A stretch of DNA of 6,543 nt from an uncultured Selenomonadales bacterium (GCA_946407175.1 CAMJNB010000077.1:1-6543), one strand, 5' to 3'; positions 1 through 5,877 are shown, counted from the stretch's first letter. Numbers and translations are program-made. Notes: generated by a model from the sequence alone, not told the origin.

Positions 1-1886
1 AAGCCGGTTACAGCGGTTATTGACATAACGCCGCCCAGCGTCACGTCGCTTACCGTGTTGCCGAAGTTGACAAATGACGCATTGCCGTCTACCGTGTCGC
101 TTACCGTGACCAAACCAAATGCCGCACGCGTCACGTCTGTGCCGTTGTCCGCCAATGTGAAGTTGACGCCTTTAAGACCTTTGTTTGTCGTGTCACTTTC
201 TATCGACGTAAACGCGCCTTGAATCTGAATGTCTGTCGCGCTGTTATTCAAGAACGTTACTACTACGTCAGAAGAGTTATCTTCGTCGGTAAAGGTGTAA
301 TTGCCAATCTTCGCTTTGCTCTTATCTACTAAAGTGTAGGTGAACGCCGCAAAGCCGGTGCTGTCCGTGCCGATTGTATAGCTCTTACCGTTTAACGTGA
401 TATTAGCCGAATTGTAAACTGCCGTGACCGTGCCATAGCCGGTGTCATTAGATTTAATGTACAAAGGCTGGTACGTCGTGCCGTTACCGTCCACGTCAAG
501 CGCAAGTATGCCGGAGCCTTTAAATTGGAAAGTACCGGACGCATTTTCGGTGAGGTTGTAAAGCGTCGCCTCCGCATTAGTTGCGCCGGTCGACGGATCT
601 GTTATCGTGAAGTTGCCTTTTGACAACGTCGCGTCACTAAAGGTCCTTGTCAACAGAGCATTAGCCGCAGTATCTGTCGCTACGCTGAAGGTCGTTCCAT
701 TCAATGACAAATCGCTTGATGTGTCGGTGCCAAAGCTAAATGCTACCGTAGCCTTAGTTTCAGTGCTTGTACCGTTGGTGAATGAAAGCTTTGAAAATGC
801 GTTATCTGCCGCCAAGCCCAATGTCACTGCAGTGCCGATTTCACCGCCAAATACAACGGTACGACCTTGAAGAGTGTGACTGCCGATAGCGCCGCCGTCT
901 ACTTCCAAGTTTACATCTTTTTTAGCCGCAATGTTTGTCGTGCTGTCATAGACATTGGCAACGTAAGAATTGTGTAAAAAGCCCGCCGCTTTTTCAACGG
1001 CGCTGGATGCATCATCATTTTTTGCATATGTATCGTAAAAGTTGACAGCATAGTATTGAGTAGCATCATTGCCGCTTATTGCCGTAGTGGCGTTGTCATC
1101 GGAATACCATTGTACTTTTACCCAAGTATTGCCGCCCTGTACGTTAAAGAGGTCGTACGCCATACTGGTAGCAAAATAATCCCAAGTTTCCCCAGATTTT
1201 GTTCCAGAATCGAAGTAAGCTTTAAAATCTTGAGTATAATTCGCAGTGTGCTCAATCGCTGAATCAAGGCTTGTTACGGCTTTAAAATCAGTAAAAGTTG
1301 ACGCCTTAGTGGTATACGTCATCTTGAATGAGTTAGCATTACCAGGTACACTAAGTTGGAAACCTGCCCAATAACCATAACCATTAGTTGTTTCAGTTTT
1401 TCTTAATCCACTGGTGTCAGTCAAGTGGCTGTTTGCTTTACCACCAACAAGTTTTGACGCTTCATTTGTCTGATTGTTGTAAACCGACGCAGTGATAAAC
1501 TTCGTGTTCTCTGCCTTAGCGGTTTCAGCATCAAAACCTGCAGCAACAATAGCATCACCGCTTAAAGTTTCAGAACCAAATTTATTGGTAATGTTGGTCT
1601 TGCCATCGTTTCTTGTGTATGAGCCGTCAGATTTAGTTGTTGCAGAATACGGGAGAGAGAATAAAGAGGTAAGCGTATTGCCTTCAGCCGCTGTCGCAAC
1701 AAGTTTGGTTACAGAATCATTGCCGGTGCCGTTAATTAACTTCGTGCCGCTGGTGAGCTTGACGGTGCCGGCGGCAAAGCGTTGCATGCTAAAAACGCGG
1801 TCTTCACCGCTGATTGTAGAATTGAAAACGTCTTCGGAATTATCCGACTTAATTAATCCTTGCGAATTAATTTTGAAGATATTCAT
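1..1886 (-). CDS. Large Thr/Ser/Asn-rich putative surface or secreted protein (5' part, runs off left edge)
   Basis: An uninterrupted minus-strand frame starts with ATG at 1886-1884 and stays open to the window edge (628 complete codons, no stop). The start is supported by an AGGAG nine bases upstream. I do not recognise a named family. The protein begins MNIFKINSQG and shows no signal peptide or membrane segment in its first 50 residues. I see no cysteine in the fragment. About residues 40-110 and 320-628 are rich in Thr, Ser, Asn, Gly, Asp and Val in short alternating patterns (for example KLTSGTKLINGTGNDS), as in beta-helical or beta-sandwich surface proteins. Residues about 165-310 differ: they are aromatic-rich (GYGYWAGF, WVKVQWYSDD) and may be a separate globular domain. 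A repeated VSD-type motif lies near the left edge. A surface adhesin, S-layer-like or signal-peptide-independent secreted protein is inferred from composition only. Confidence 0.72.
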   Translation of the reverse strand, partial: MNIFKINSQGLIKSDNSEDVFNSTISGEDRVFSMQRFAAGTVKLTSGTKLINGTGNDSVTKLVATAAEGNTLTSLFSLPYSATTKSDGSYTRNDGKTNITNKFGSETLSGDAIVAAGFDAETAKAENTKFITASVYNNQTNEASKLVGGKANSHLTDTSGLRKTETTNGYGYWAGFQLSVPGNANSFKMTYTTKASTFTDFKAVTSLDSAIEHTANYTQDFKAYFDSGTKSGETWDYFATSMAYDLFNVQGGNTWVKVQWYSDDNATTAISGNDATQYYAVNFYDTYAKNDDASSAVEKAAGFLHNSYVANVYDSTTNIAAKKDVNLEVDGGAIGSHTLQGRTVVFGGEIGTAVTLGLAADNAFSKLSFTNGTSTETKATVAFSFGTDTSSDLSLNGTTFSVATDTAANALLTRTFSDATLSKGNFTITDPSTGATNAEATLYNLTENASGTFQFKGSGILALDVDGNGTTYQPLYIKSNDTGYGTVTAVYNSANITLNGKSYTIGTDSTGFAAFTYTLVDKSKAKIGNYTFTDEDNSSDVVVTFLNNSATDIQIQGAFTSIESDTTNKGLKGVNFTLADNGTDVTRAAFGLVTVSDTVDGNASFVNFGNTVSDVTLGGVMSITAVTG

Positions 1887-1893
1887 AGAATGA

Positions 1894-1911
1894 ATCTCCT
1901 TTCGAAAAGAT
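1894..1911 (-). promoter_or_regulatory. Hairpin sequestering the ribosome binding site of the large surface-type protein
   Basis: On the minus strand AUCUUUU pairs with AGGAGAU around a CGAA loop (7 bp, two of them G-U). The right arm contains the whole AGGAG Shine-Dalgarno core of the gene starting at 1886. The fold could limit ribosome access or make it depend on temperature, another factor or upstream leader structure. The pairing is read directly from the sequence; the regulatory role is inference. Confidence 0.4.
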
Positions 1912-2112
1912 AGGGGAAGGAACGCACGAATAATCACAAGGGTGCGTACCGAAAAAAATCAATCGGAAAAAATGTTTGGGTAAGTTCAACGCGCCACACA
2001 TCGAACTTAGGACGGAAAGCGGTTGGGGAAACCGCCGTTTGGACAGCGGGGAACTGTCCGAAAAGTTTTTTAAGGAACGGTGGGGAACCGCCCCTAGTTA
2101 CAGAAAAAAACT
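1912..2112 (-). promoter_or_regulatory. Long structured 5' leader with tandem C-loop hairpins
   Basis: The leader between the predicted start of transcription (about 2112) and the gene at 1886 contains five inverted repeats in a row. These are 2078-2081/2087-2090 (4 bp), 2041-2046/2054-2059 (6 bp), 2019-2024/2030-2035 (6 bp), 1981-1987/2003-2009 (7 bp) and 1922-1927/1942-1947 (6 bp). The first three carry nearly the same loop, UCCCC or UUCCCCG, on unrelated stem sequences, so loop and shape are conserved and not just copied DNA. I recognise no known riboswitch. A cis-acting RNA that controls translation or stability of the downstream mRNA is the likeliest role. Confidence 0.45.
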
Positions 2113-2118
2113 TCAGAA

Positions 2119-2127
2119 ATTATAACA
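2119..2127 (-). promoter_or_regulatory. Extended -10 promoter for the large surface-type protein
   Basis: The minus strand reads TGTTATAAT, a perfect TATAAT with the TGn extension. The -35 region is weak (a TTTCAA-like stretch at a long spacing), which is tolerated with an extended -10. Transcription would start near 2112 and give a leader of about 225 nt. The same nine bases occur upstream of the Uma2 gene. Confidence 0.6.
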
Positions 2128-2369
2128 CCGCGAAAAACTTTTTTGAAAACCTCCTTTGAAATAAAATAAGTGCCTGAAATGAAGTAGCATAGAAAAAATG
2201 GATCGTTGGTAGGGTGAAGTAGAAGATTAACCGCGATTAAAAGGTAACCTGTTAACAATCTGAAAAGATATCGAAGAAAAGTGGGTTACAATTAAGCGCG
2301 AAAAGGAGTGCAAAAAGTGTCGCGGGTAGAAAGGATAGTAAAGGTTAAGATTAAATAAGAACGAGTCGG
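2128..2369. other. Intergenic stretch without a recognisable gene
   Basis: This lies between the HU gene and the promoter of the next minus-strand gene. I see no credible coding frame. It holds several weak AT-rich inverted repeats (for example agatt/aatct at 2224-2228 and 2257-2261, and cgcga/tcgcg at 2297-2301 and 2320-2324). A perfect minus-strand AAAGGAGG near 2150-2157 has no start codon at usable spacing. No convincing GC-rich terminator for the HU gene is visible. Confidence 0.5.
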
Positions 2370-2377
2370 TTAATCTT
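2347..2377. repeat. AT-rich inverted repeat at the 3' end of the HU gene
   Basis: AAGATTAA at 2347-2354 and TTAATCTT at 2370-2377 are perfect 8-bp inverted arms around a 15-base loop. The right arm covers the HU stop codon. It could stabilise the 3' end of the HU transcript, but the arms are almost all A/T, and the T-run lies on the plus-strand side, so it is not a good terminator for HU. Confidence 0.25.
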
Positions 2378-2663
2378 TTTCAACGAGTTCGCCGTTAAGG
2401 GAGGCCTTGAGGACTTTGGAAGGTTTGAAAGCGGGGACCTTAGCGGAAGGGATTTGGATGACTTCGCCGGTACGGGGGTTGCGACCTTCACGCGCGGCGC
2501 GTTCATTGACGCAGAAAGTGCCGAAACCGGGGAGCTGAAGTTTGTCGCCTTCAAGGAGGATCTCGGTAATAACTTCGACGACAGAGGCAACGGCCTTATC
2601 AGCCTGTCTGCGCGAGAAACCGGATTTGTCGGCAACAGCCGCAATAAATTCAGTCTTGTTCAT
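2370..2663 (-). CDS. hup: HU-family DNA-binding protein
   Basis: This is a 97-residue nucleoid protein of normal length for bacterial HU. It binds DNA as a dimer, with little sequence preference, and bends and compacts it. The hallmarks are all present: N-terminal MNKTEFIAAVADKSG helix, GFGTF at 46-50, the RNPRTGE arm tip at 61-67 with the intercalating proline at 63, and a C-terminal FKPSK at 79-83. I chose the ATG at 2663-2661, not the one nine bases upstream, because AAGGA lies about eight bases before it and overlaps the upstream ATG, and because HU proteins begin MNK. It appears monocistronic, with its own strong promoter at 2851-2878. Cys51 just after GFGTF is a minor oddity. HU is preferred over IHF because of the short N terminus and stand-alone gene. 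Confidence 0.95.
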   Translation of the reverse strand: MNKTEFIAAVADKSGFSRRQADKAVASVVEVITEILLEGDKLQLPGFGTFCVNERAAREGRNPRTGEVIQIPSAKVPAFKPSKVLKASLNGELVEKD

Positions 2664-2844
2664 GAAAAACATCCTTTCATTAAAAAAATTTAAAAATGGT
2701 TTACAAAGGTTAGGATACAGTGGCGGCGCTTATTGGGCGATTAGGTTGGTAAGGTGTAAGAGTGAGGTGGGAAGTAAGGAATCACCGAACGCCTTAAGGC
2801 GGTTAAGCCATTAAGCGCTTGTAGACTGTACGTCCTAAAAAAGC
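2664..2844 (-). promoter_or_regulatory. Long 5' leader of the HU gene with palindromes
   Basis: From the predicted promoter, the HU mRNA would carry about 180 nt of leader. It contains a perfect 12-bp palindrome cgccttaaggcg at 2790-2801. The transcript start GGCGCTT could pair with AAGCGC near 2815-2820 or with AAGCGCC further down (near 2726-2732), giving two mutually exclusive folds. A pyrimidine-rich, largely unpaired stretch follows. Control of HU synthesis through this leader is possible but not shown. Confidence 0.3.
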
Positions 2845-2850
2845 GCCTAA

Positions 2851-2878
2851 ATAATAGCACAAAAACCGCCCTTGTCAA
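2851..2878 (-). promoter_or_regulatory. Strong sigma-A-type promoter of the HU gene
   Basis: Minus strand: a perfect TTGACA (2878-2873), a 16-base spacer, then TATTAT (2856-2851) with a TG one base upstream (extended -10). This is the best promoter match in the window and suits an abundant nucleoid protein. It points away from the hicAB operon, so the AT-rich DNA from 2880 to 3014 is a divergent control region. Confidence 0.75.
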
Positions 2879-2939
2879 GCCTTGACGCGGGTAATAGAAT
2901 GAATTTTAATTTATGTAATGGATTTAAAAAGGTATAAGA

Positions 2940-2986
2940 GATAAAAATTTGGTTAAAGAAGATAAAAATTTATCGGGTAAAAATTT
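2940..2986. repeat. Three TAAAAATTT-type repeats upstream of hicAB (candidate operator)
   Basis: GATAAAAATTT occurs at 2940-2950 and again at 2961-2971, 21 bp apart (about two helical turns). A third copy, GGTAAAAATTT, lies at 2976-2986. The middle copy is part of the inverted repeat GATAAA-AA-TTTATC (2961-2974). The position 30-75 bp before hicA suits an operator or an AT-rich bending region. A -10-like TATAAG (2933-2938) and TATATG (2990-2995) are nearby, with no good -35. Confidence 0.4.
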
Positions 2987-3014
2987 TTGTATATGAAAAG
3001 CAGGAAAATAGCGT

Positions 3015-3206
3015 ATGACATTTGAAGAGATTGAAAGAATTATTCGAGCGGACGGGTGGCAATTATACGATATAAACGGTTCGCATTATCATTATAAGCA
3101 CCCTGAAAAGAGCGGCAAAGTTACAATTCCGCGTCATTCTAAACCTAAGGACTTAAATTCAAAAACAGTAAAATCAATTTTTAAACAAGCGCAAATTGAG
3201 AGGTGA
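3015..3206 (+). CDS. hicA: HicA-family mRNA interferase toxin
   Basis: This is a 63-residue protein of the usual HicA size. HicA folds as a small dsRBD-like domain and cleaves mRNA independently of, or together with, ribosomes; its partner HicB blocks it. The sequence shows the N-terminal helix and Gly-Trp (FEEIERIIRADGWQ), the key GSH motif with catalytic His24 followed by YHYKHPEKSG, and the VTIPRHS strand with Arg40-His41, in the normal order. AGGA nine bases upstream of ATG 3015 supports the start. The toxin gene comes first and its stop lies in a GTGA just before hicB, so the two are co-translated. All residues expected for activity appear intact. Confidence 0.9.
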   Translation: MTFEEIERIIRADGWQLYDINGSHYHYKHPEKSGKVTIPRHSKPKDLNSKTVKSIFKQAQIER

Positions 3207-3211
3207 AAAAA

Positions 3212-3538
3212 ATGCTGACAATATATCCTGCCATATTTTACAAGGAAAGTGACGGCTGGTCGGTAGTGTTTCCGGACTTGAATCACCTTGCGACGGACGG
3301 ACGCAATTTTAATGAGGCTTATGCAATGGCGGTAGACTGTCTGGCAGGCTATCTTTACTCGGAAATGCAGGACGGCAATAAAATTCCTGCGCCGACGCCG
3401 ATTGAAGAAGTTGACGTGCATTGTGAAGATGACGAAGGCGACAACTACGAATTTGCGGTAGTGAATGTGGTTGCGGTAGATTTGGAAAGTTATGCGAAAA
3501 AATTTTTTGAAGGCGACGCCGACGCCGAAGCGGTTTGA
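3212..3538 (+). CDS. hicB: HicB-family antitoxin, short form without a visible DNA-binding tail
   Basis: A 108-residue protein that should neutralise HicA. The N-terminal MLTIYPAIFYKESDGWSVVF and PDL segment (residues 1-23) is the classic HicB partial RNase H-like fold, followed by the helix NEAYAMAVDCLAGYL and the usual IPAPTPIEEV region (58-67). I prefer ATG 3212, six bases after a GAGAGGTGA ribosome binding site, over the in-frame GTG at 3203 that overlaps the hicA stop. Many relatives continue after the DLESYAKK-type segment (90-97) into a ribbon-helix-helix or HTH domain. Here the protein ends with an acidic FEGDADAEAV tail, so I see no DNA-binding domain. Either this is a natural short variant with no autoregulation of its own, or the tail was lost. 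Confidence 0.87.
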   Translation: MLTIYPAIFYKESDGWSVVFPDLNHLATDGRNFNEAYAMAVDCLAGYLYSEMQDGNKIPAPTPIEEVDVHCEDDEGDNYEFAVVNVVAVDLESYAKKFFEGDADAEAV

Positions 3539-3750
3539 TAACTGCGCGAAAAGCAAACAAAGAAGAAAGGAGCTGGTATTTTTATAAGGGAATGCCGCCG
3601 CTTACGCCGGAACAGCTTGAACGTCTTGACGCATTGGACAAGATGAGCGACGACGACATTGTATATGACGAAGATGCACCGCGTTTGACGGAAGAACAGC
3701 TTAAACAGTTTAAGCGCGTATATCCTAAGCGTGAAGAAAAAGTCAGCTGA
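3535..3750 (+). CDS. Small acidic protein resembling the N-terminal half of a BrnA-like antitoxin
   Basis: The frame opens with TTG at 3535, overlapping the hicB stop (TTGA), and encodes 71 residues. An in-frame ATG at 3592 would give 52. Neither start has an ideal ribosome binding site: the AAAGGAG near 3566-3572 is about 20 bases before the ATG, so coupling from hicB is plausible. The pattern MPPLTPEQLERLDALDKMSD, then D..P.LTEEQLKQFKR, recalls the leading segment of BrnA-type and similar antitoxins, where it precedes a ribbon-helix-helix domain. Here the protein stops right after KREEKVS, where that domain would begin. It shares an operon with hicAB and is followed by a terminator. It may be a truncated antitoxin or an accessory inhibitor. 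The family link is from pattern memory. Confidence 0.5.
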   Translation: MITARKANKEERSWYFYKGMPPLTPEQLERLDALDKMSDDDIVYDEDAPRLTEEQLKQFKRVYPKREEKVS

Positions 3751-3760
3751 AATAATTTGT

Positions 3761-3783
3761 AGCCGCCTTAGAGCGGTTTTTTT
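3761..3783 (+). terminator. Rho-independent terminator of the hicAB operon
   Basis: AGCCGC pairs with GCGGTT (6 bp including one G-U) around a CTTAGA loop and runs into an uninterrupted T-run ending at 3783. It lies ten bases after the stop of the third ORF and separates it from the promoter of the Uma2 gene. Confidence 0.75.
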
Positions 3784-3797
3784 GTTGCAAAGATTTA

Positions 3798-3806
3798 TGT
3801 TATAAT
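3798..3806 (+). promoter_or_regulatory. Extended -10 promoter of the Uma2-scfB unit
   Basis: TGTTATAAT, a perfect -10 hexamer with TGn extension, sits just after the hicAB terminator. The -35 position falls in the terminator T-run and is poor, as expected for extended -10 promoters. Transcription would begin near 3813, leaving a short leader of about 26 nt before ATG 3839. Confidence 0.6.
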
Positions 3807-3838
3807 GGCGAAAAACTTTTGGTAAGGGAGTGAATGAA

Positions 3839-4417
3839 ATGTTGAACGACGCGCTATTTTATGAGTCGTACGAAATTATTGAGGGGGAAAAAATTATGTC
3901 AGCGGCGGCGCCGTTAAATCACAGCGGTATTTTGTTTCGGCTTGGAATGATAATCGGAAATTATGTTATCGCGAAAAAATGCGGCTATGTTTTTCCCGAT
4001 GACGTAGACGTACATTTTCCGGACGGAAATTTGTTCAAGCCGGACTTGGTAGTAGTAAAGCAGGAGAACGCGGGGATTTTGAATTGGCAGGGCTCGATTT
4101 ACGGCGTACCGGACATGGTTGTTGAAGTGCTGTCAAAGTCGACGCGCAGAAAAGATTTGACGATTAAAAAGGATATCTACGAATCGAACGGCGTCAAGGA
4201 ATATTGGATAATAGATCCGTGGGCGAAGGCGGTGGACGTTTACATCCTGCGCGACGGGAAATTTGAACTCGACGGTGAATATTTAAAGTACTCTGCCGAT
4301 GAATGGAAAGAGCTTAGCGACGATGAGAAAGCCGCCGTGAAAACTGAAATTAAAGTCGGAATTTTTGAAGACTGCATTGTAAACATTAATGACATTTTTG
4401 ATTGGTTACACTATTAA
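3839..4417 (+). CDS. Uma2-family (DUF820) PD-(D/E)XK nuclease-like protein
   Basis: A 192-residue protein with the Uma2/DUF820 layout. It starts with YEIIEGEKIMSAAAPLNHSG (11-30). The KPDLVVV strand follows, with the conserved Asp69. Then comes DMVVEVLSKSTRRKD (92-106), with Glu96 in the E-x-x-S motif (the third position after Ser is usually Pro; here it is Lys). Next is YESNGVKEYWIIDP (114-127). The family has a restriction-endonuclease-like fold; its biological role is poorly known and it is very abundant in some bacteria. The ATG at 3839 is eight bases after AAGGGAG and is preferred over GTG 3830, which overlaps that site. It shares a likely transcript with scfB (28-bp gap, no terminator). 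I see nothing linking the two functions. Catalytic residues look present, so activity is plausible but unproven. Confidence 0.88.
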   Translation: MLNDALFYESYEIIEGEKIMSAAAPLNHSGILFRLGMIIGNYVIAKKCGYVFPDDVDVHFPDGNLFKPDLVVVKQENAGILNWQGSIYGVPDMVVEVLSKSTRRKDLTIKKDIYESNGVKEYWIIDPWAKAVDVYILRDGKFELDGEYLKYSADEWKELSDDEKAAVKTEIKVGIFEDCIVNINDIFDWLHY

Positions 4418-4445
4418 ATTTTTTTGAACAGAGTTTAGGAGAGAC

Positions 4446-5795
4446 ATGATACACAGATTTAAACAAGGCGGAAAAAATATAGTATTGGACGTAAACAGCG
4501 GCGCGGTGCATTTGGTAGATGAAATGCTTTATGAAATTATCGGACTTATGGAAGTCGGAACGCCGCGCAGAGAAATTTTAGAGACGCTTGCAAAAAAATA
4601 TTCGCGTGAGGAATTGGAAGAGGCGCTTACCGAATTGGACGAGGTTAAAGCGGCGGGACAACTTTTTTCAGCGGATATGGACGTACCGCCAACATTTCAA
4701 GGCGTCGGCGTGGTGAAAAGTTTATGCCTTATGGTCGCGCAGGATTGCAATTTACGCTGTAAGTACTGTTTCGGTGCAGGCGGCAGTTACGGTCATCGCG
4801 GCGTAATGTCGGAGGACACAGGCAAGGCGGCGGTTGACTTCATCATAAAAAATTCGTACCTGCGTAAACATTGCGAAATAGATTTTTTCGGCGGCGAACC
4901 GCTGATAAATTTTCGCACGGTCAAGGCGGTTACCGAGTACGTGCGGCGGCGTGAAGTCGAGACCGGCAAAAAAATTAAATTGACGCTGACGACAAACGGC
5001 GTGTCACTGAACGATGAAAAAATTTCTTGGCTGAATGACAATAACATTTCGCTGGTATTGAGTTTGGACGGACGGCGTGAAGTTCACGACGCAATGAGAC
5101 CGGATTTAAAAGGACGCGGCAGTTATGATATTGTTGTAAAAAATTTTTTGAAGACGGTACAAAGTCGCGGCGGCGACAACTACTATCTGCGCGGGACGTA
5201 CACGAATAAAAATTTGGACTTCGCGTCCGACGTTGAAAGTATGTTGACTGCCGGCTTTGACGTGTTATCAATCGAGCCGGTTGTATTAAAGGATTCGCCG
5301 CTTGCAATAACTGAAAAAGACCTGCCGCGTATTTTTGAAGAATACGACAGATTGAGTGAACTTTATTTGCAGAGGAAACGTGAAGGCAACGGATTTTTCT
5401 TTTTCCATTTCAACGTGGATTTATCAAACGGTCCCTGCGTTGCAAAGAGGTTGGCAGGTTGCGGCGCCGGTCACGAATATTTTGCAGTGGCGGAAAACGG
5501 CGACTTGTACCCGTGTCACCAATTTGTTGGGCGTGAGCGTTACAAGCTCGGTGACGTGTTTAACGGCGTTGCCGAATCTGCGCGGCATTGGACAAAATAT
5601 TTCCGTGAATCGCACGTCTTGAATAAGCCGAAGTGTAAAAACTGCTGGGCAAAATATTTTTGTAGCGGCGGCTGTCATGCCAATGCGGATTTGTTTAACG
5701 GCGATATACGCAAGCCGTACGAGATAGGTTGTGAAATTCAGAAAAAGCGACTTGAATGCGCCATATACGTGCAAGCGGTGTTGAATGACGAATAA
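4446..5795 (+). CDS. scfB: Thioether cross-link-forming SCIFF peptide maturase (radical SAM/SPASM)
   Basis: A 449-residue enzyme matching the SCIFF maturase family (ScfB/CteB) in length and order. In that family the enzyme makes Cys-Thr thioether bonds in the six-cysteine SCIFF precursor, in the cytoplasm, using S-adenosylmethionine. Residues 1-85 are the peptide-binding RRE-type domain with the typical MIHRFKQGGKNIVLDVNSGA opening. The radical SAM CX3CX2C is Cys101, Cys105 and Cys108 (CNLRCKYC), and GGEP is at 149-152. The SPASM region has Cys331, 339, 357, 397, 400, 406, 410 and 429, enough for two auxiliary clusters. ATG 4446 has AGGAG four bases upstream, slightly tight. In most genomes the precursor gene scfA is next door; here the upstream neighbour is Uma2 and downstream is a terminator, with no Cys-rich small ORF seen. 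All key residues look intact. Confidence 0.93.
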   Translation: MIHRFKQGGKNIVLDVNSGAVHLVDEMLYEIIGLMEVGTPRREILETLAKKYSREELEEALTELDEVKAAGQLFSADMDVPPTFQGVGVVKSLCLMVAQDCNLRCKYCFGAGGSYGHRGVMSEDTGKAAVDFIIKNSYLRKHCEIDFFGGEPLINFRTVKAVTEYVRRREVETGKKIKLTLTTNGVSLNDEKISWLNDNNISLVLSLDGRREVHDAMRPDLKGRGSYDIVVKNFLKTVQSRGGDNYYLRGTYTNKNLDFASDVESMLTAGFDVLSIEPVVLKDSPLAITEKDLPRIFEEYDRLSELYLQRKREGNGFFFFHFNVDLSNGPCVAKRLAGCGAGHEYFAVAENGDLYPCHQFVGRERYKLGDVFNGVAESARHWTKYFRESHVLNKPKCKNCWAKYFCSGGCHANADLFNGDIRKPYEIGCEIQKKRLECAIYVQAVLNDE

Positions 5796-5827
5796 AAATT
5801 TCAATCAGTTTTTATAATTTTATAACG

Positions 5828-5856
5828 GCGTTGACTTAGTGTCGGCGCTTTTTTTT
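5828..5856 (+). terminator. Rho-independent terminator after scfB
   Basis: GCGTTGAC pairs with GTCGGCGC (8 bp, two G-U) around TTAGT and is followed by eight T residues. It lies 33 bases after the scfB stop, so the Cas10-like gene downstream must have its own promoter. Confidence 0.85.
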
Positions 5857-5857
5857 A

Positions 5858-5877
5858 CGCAGGATTATAAATCTGCG
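5858..5877 (+). promoter_or_regulatory. Probable promoter with an operator-like palindrome for the Cas10-like gene
   Basis: A 20-bp imperfect palindrome, CGCAG-N10-CTGCG, is centred on TATAAA (5866-5871), the best -10 candidate between the scfB terminator and the next start codon. The -35 position is poor. A repressor bound here would cover the -10 directly. The palindrome is visible; promoter activity and regulation are inferred. Confidence 0.4.

Noticed and set aside
607..1893. Plus-strand open frames at 607-870, 1056-1262 and 1492-1893.
   Set aside because: They lie antisense to the long uninterrupted minus-strand gene, have no ribosome binding sites worth noting, and their composition is the mirror of that gene.
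2019..2090. Plus-strand reading of the three hairpins gives GGGGA loops, like the GGA loops of CsrA-titrating small RNAs.
   Set aside because: I see no plus-strand promoter or terminator framing them, whereas a clear minus-strand promoter places them in the leader of the gene at 1886. Kept only as a possibility for antisense transcription.
2128..2160. The string gcgaaaaactttt recurs near 2130, 3809 and 5880, and TTTCAAAGGAGGTTT is shared by 5892-5906 and the minus strand near 2148-2162.
   Set aside because: The copies sit in different positions relative to the promoters and genes and consist mainly of A/T runs and a ribosome-binding consensus. The minus-strand AAAGGAGG has no start codon in range. 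Chance or a gene remnant is sufficient.
3134..3560. Minus-strand open frames opposite hicB (3134-3556 and 3309-3560).
   Set aside because: They are shadows of the clearly recognisable hicA and hicB, with low-complexity Arg/Phe-rich translations.
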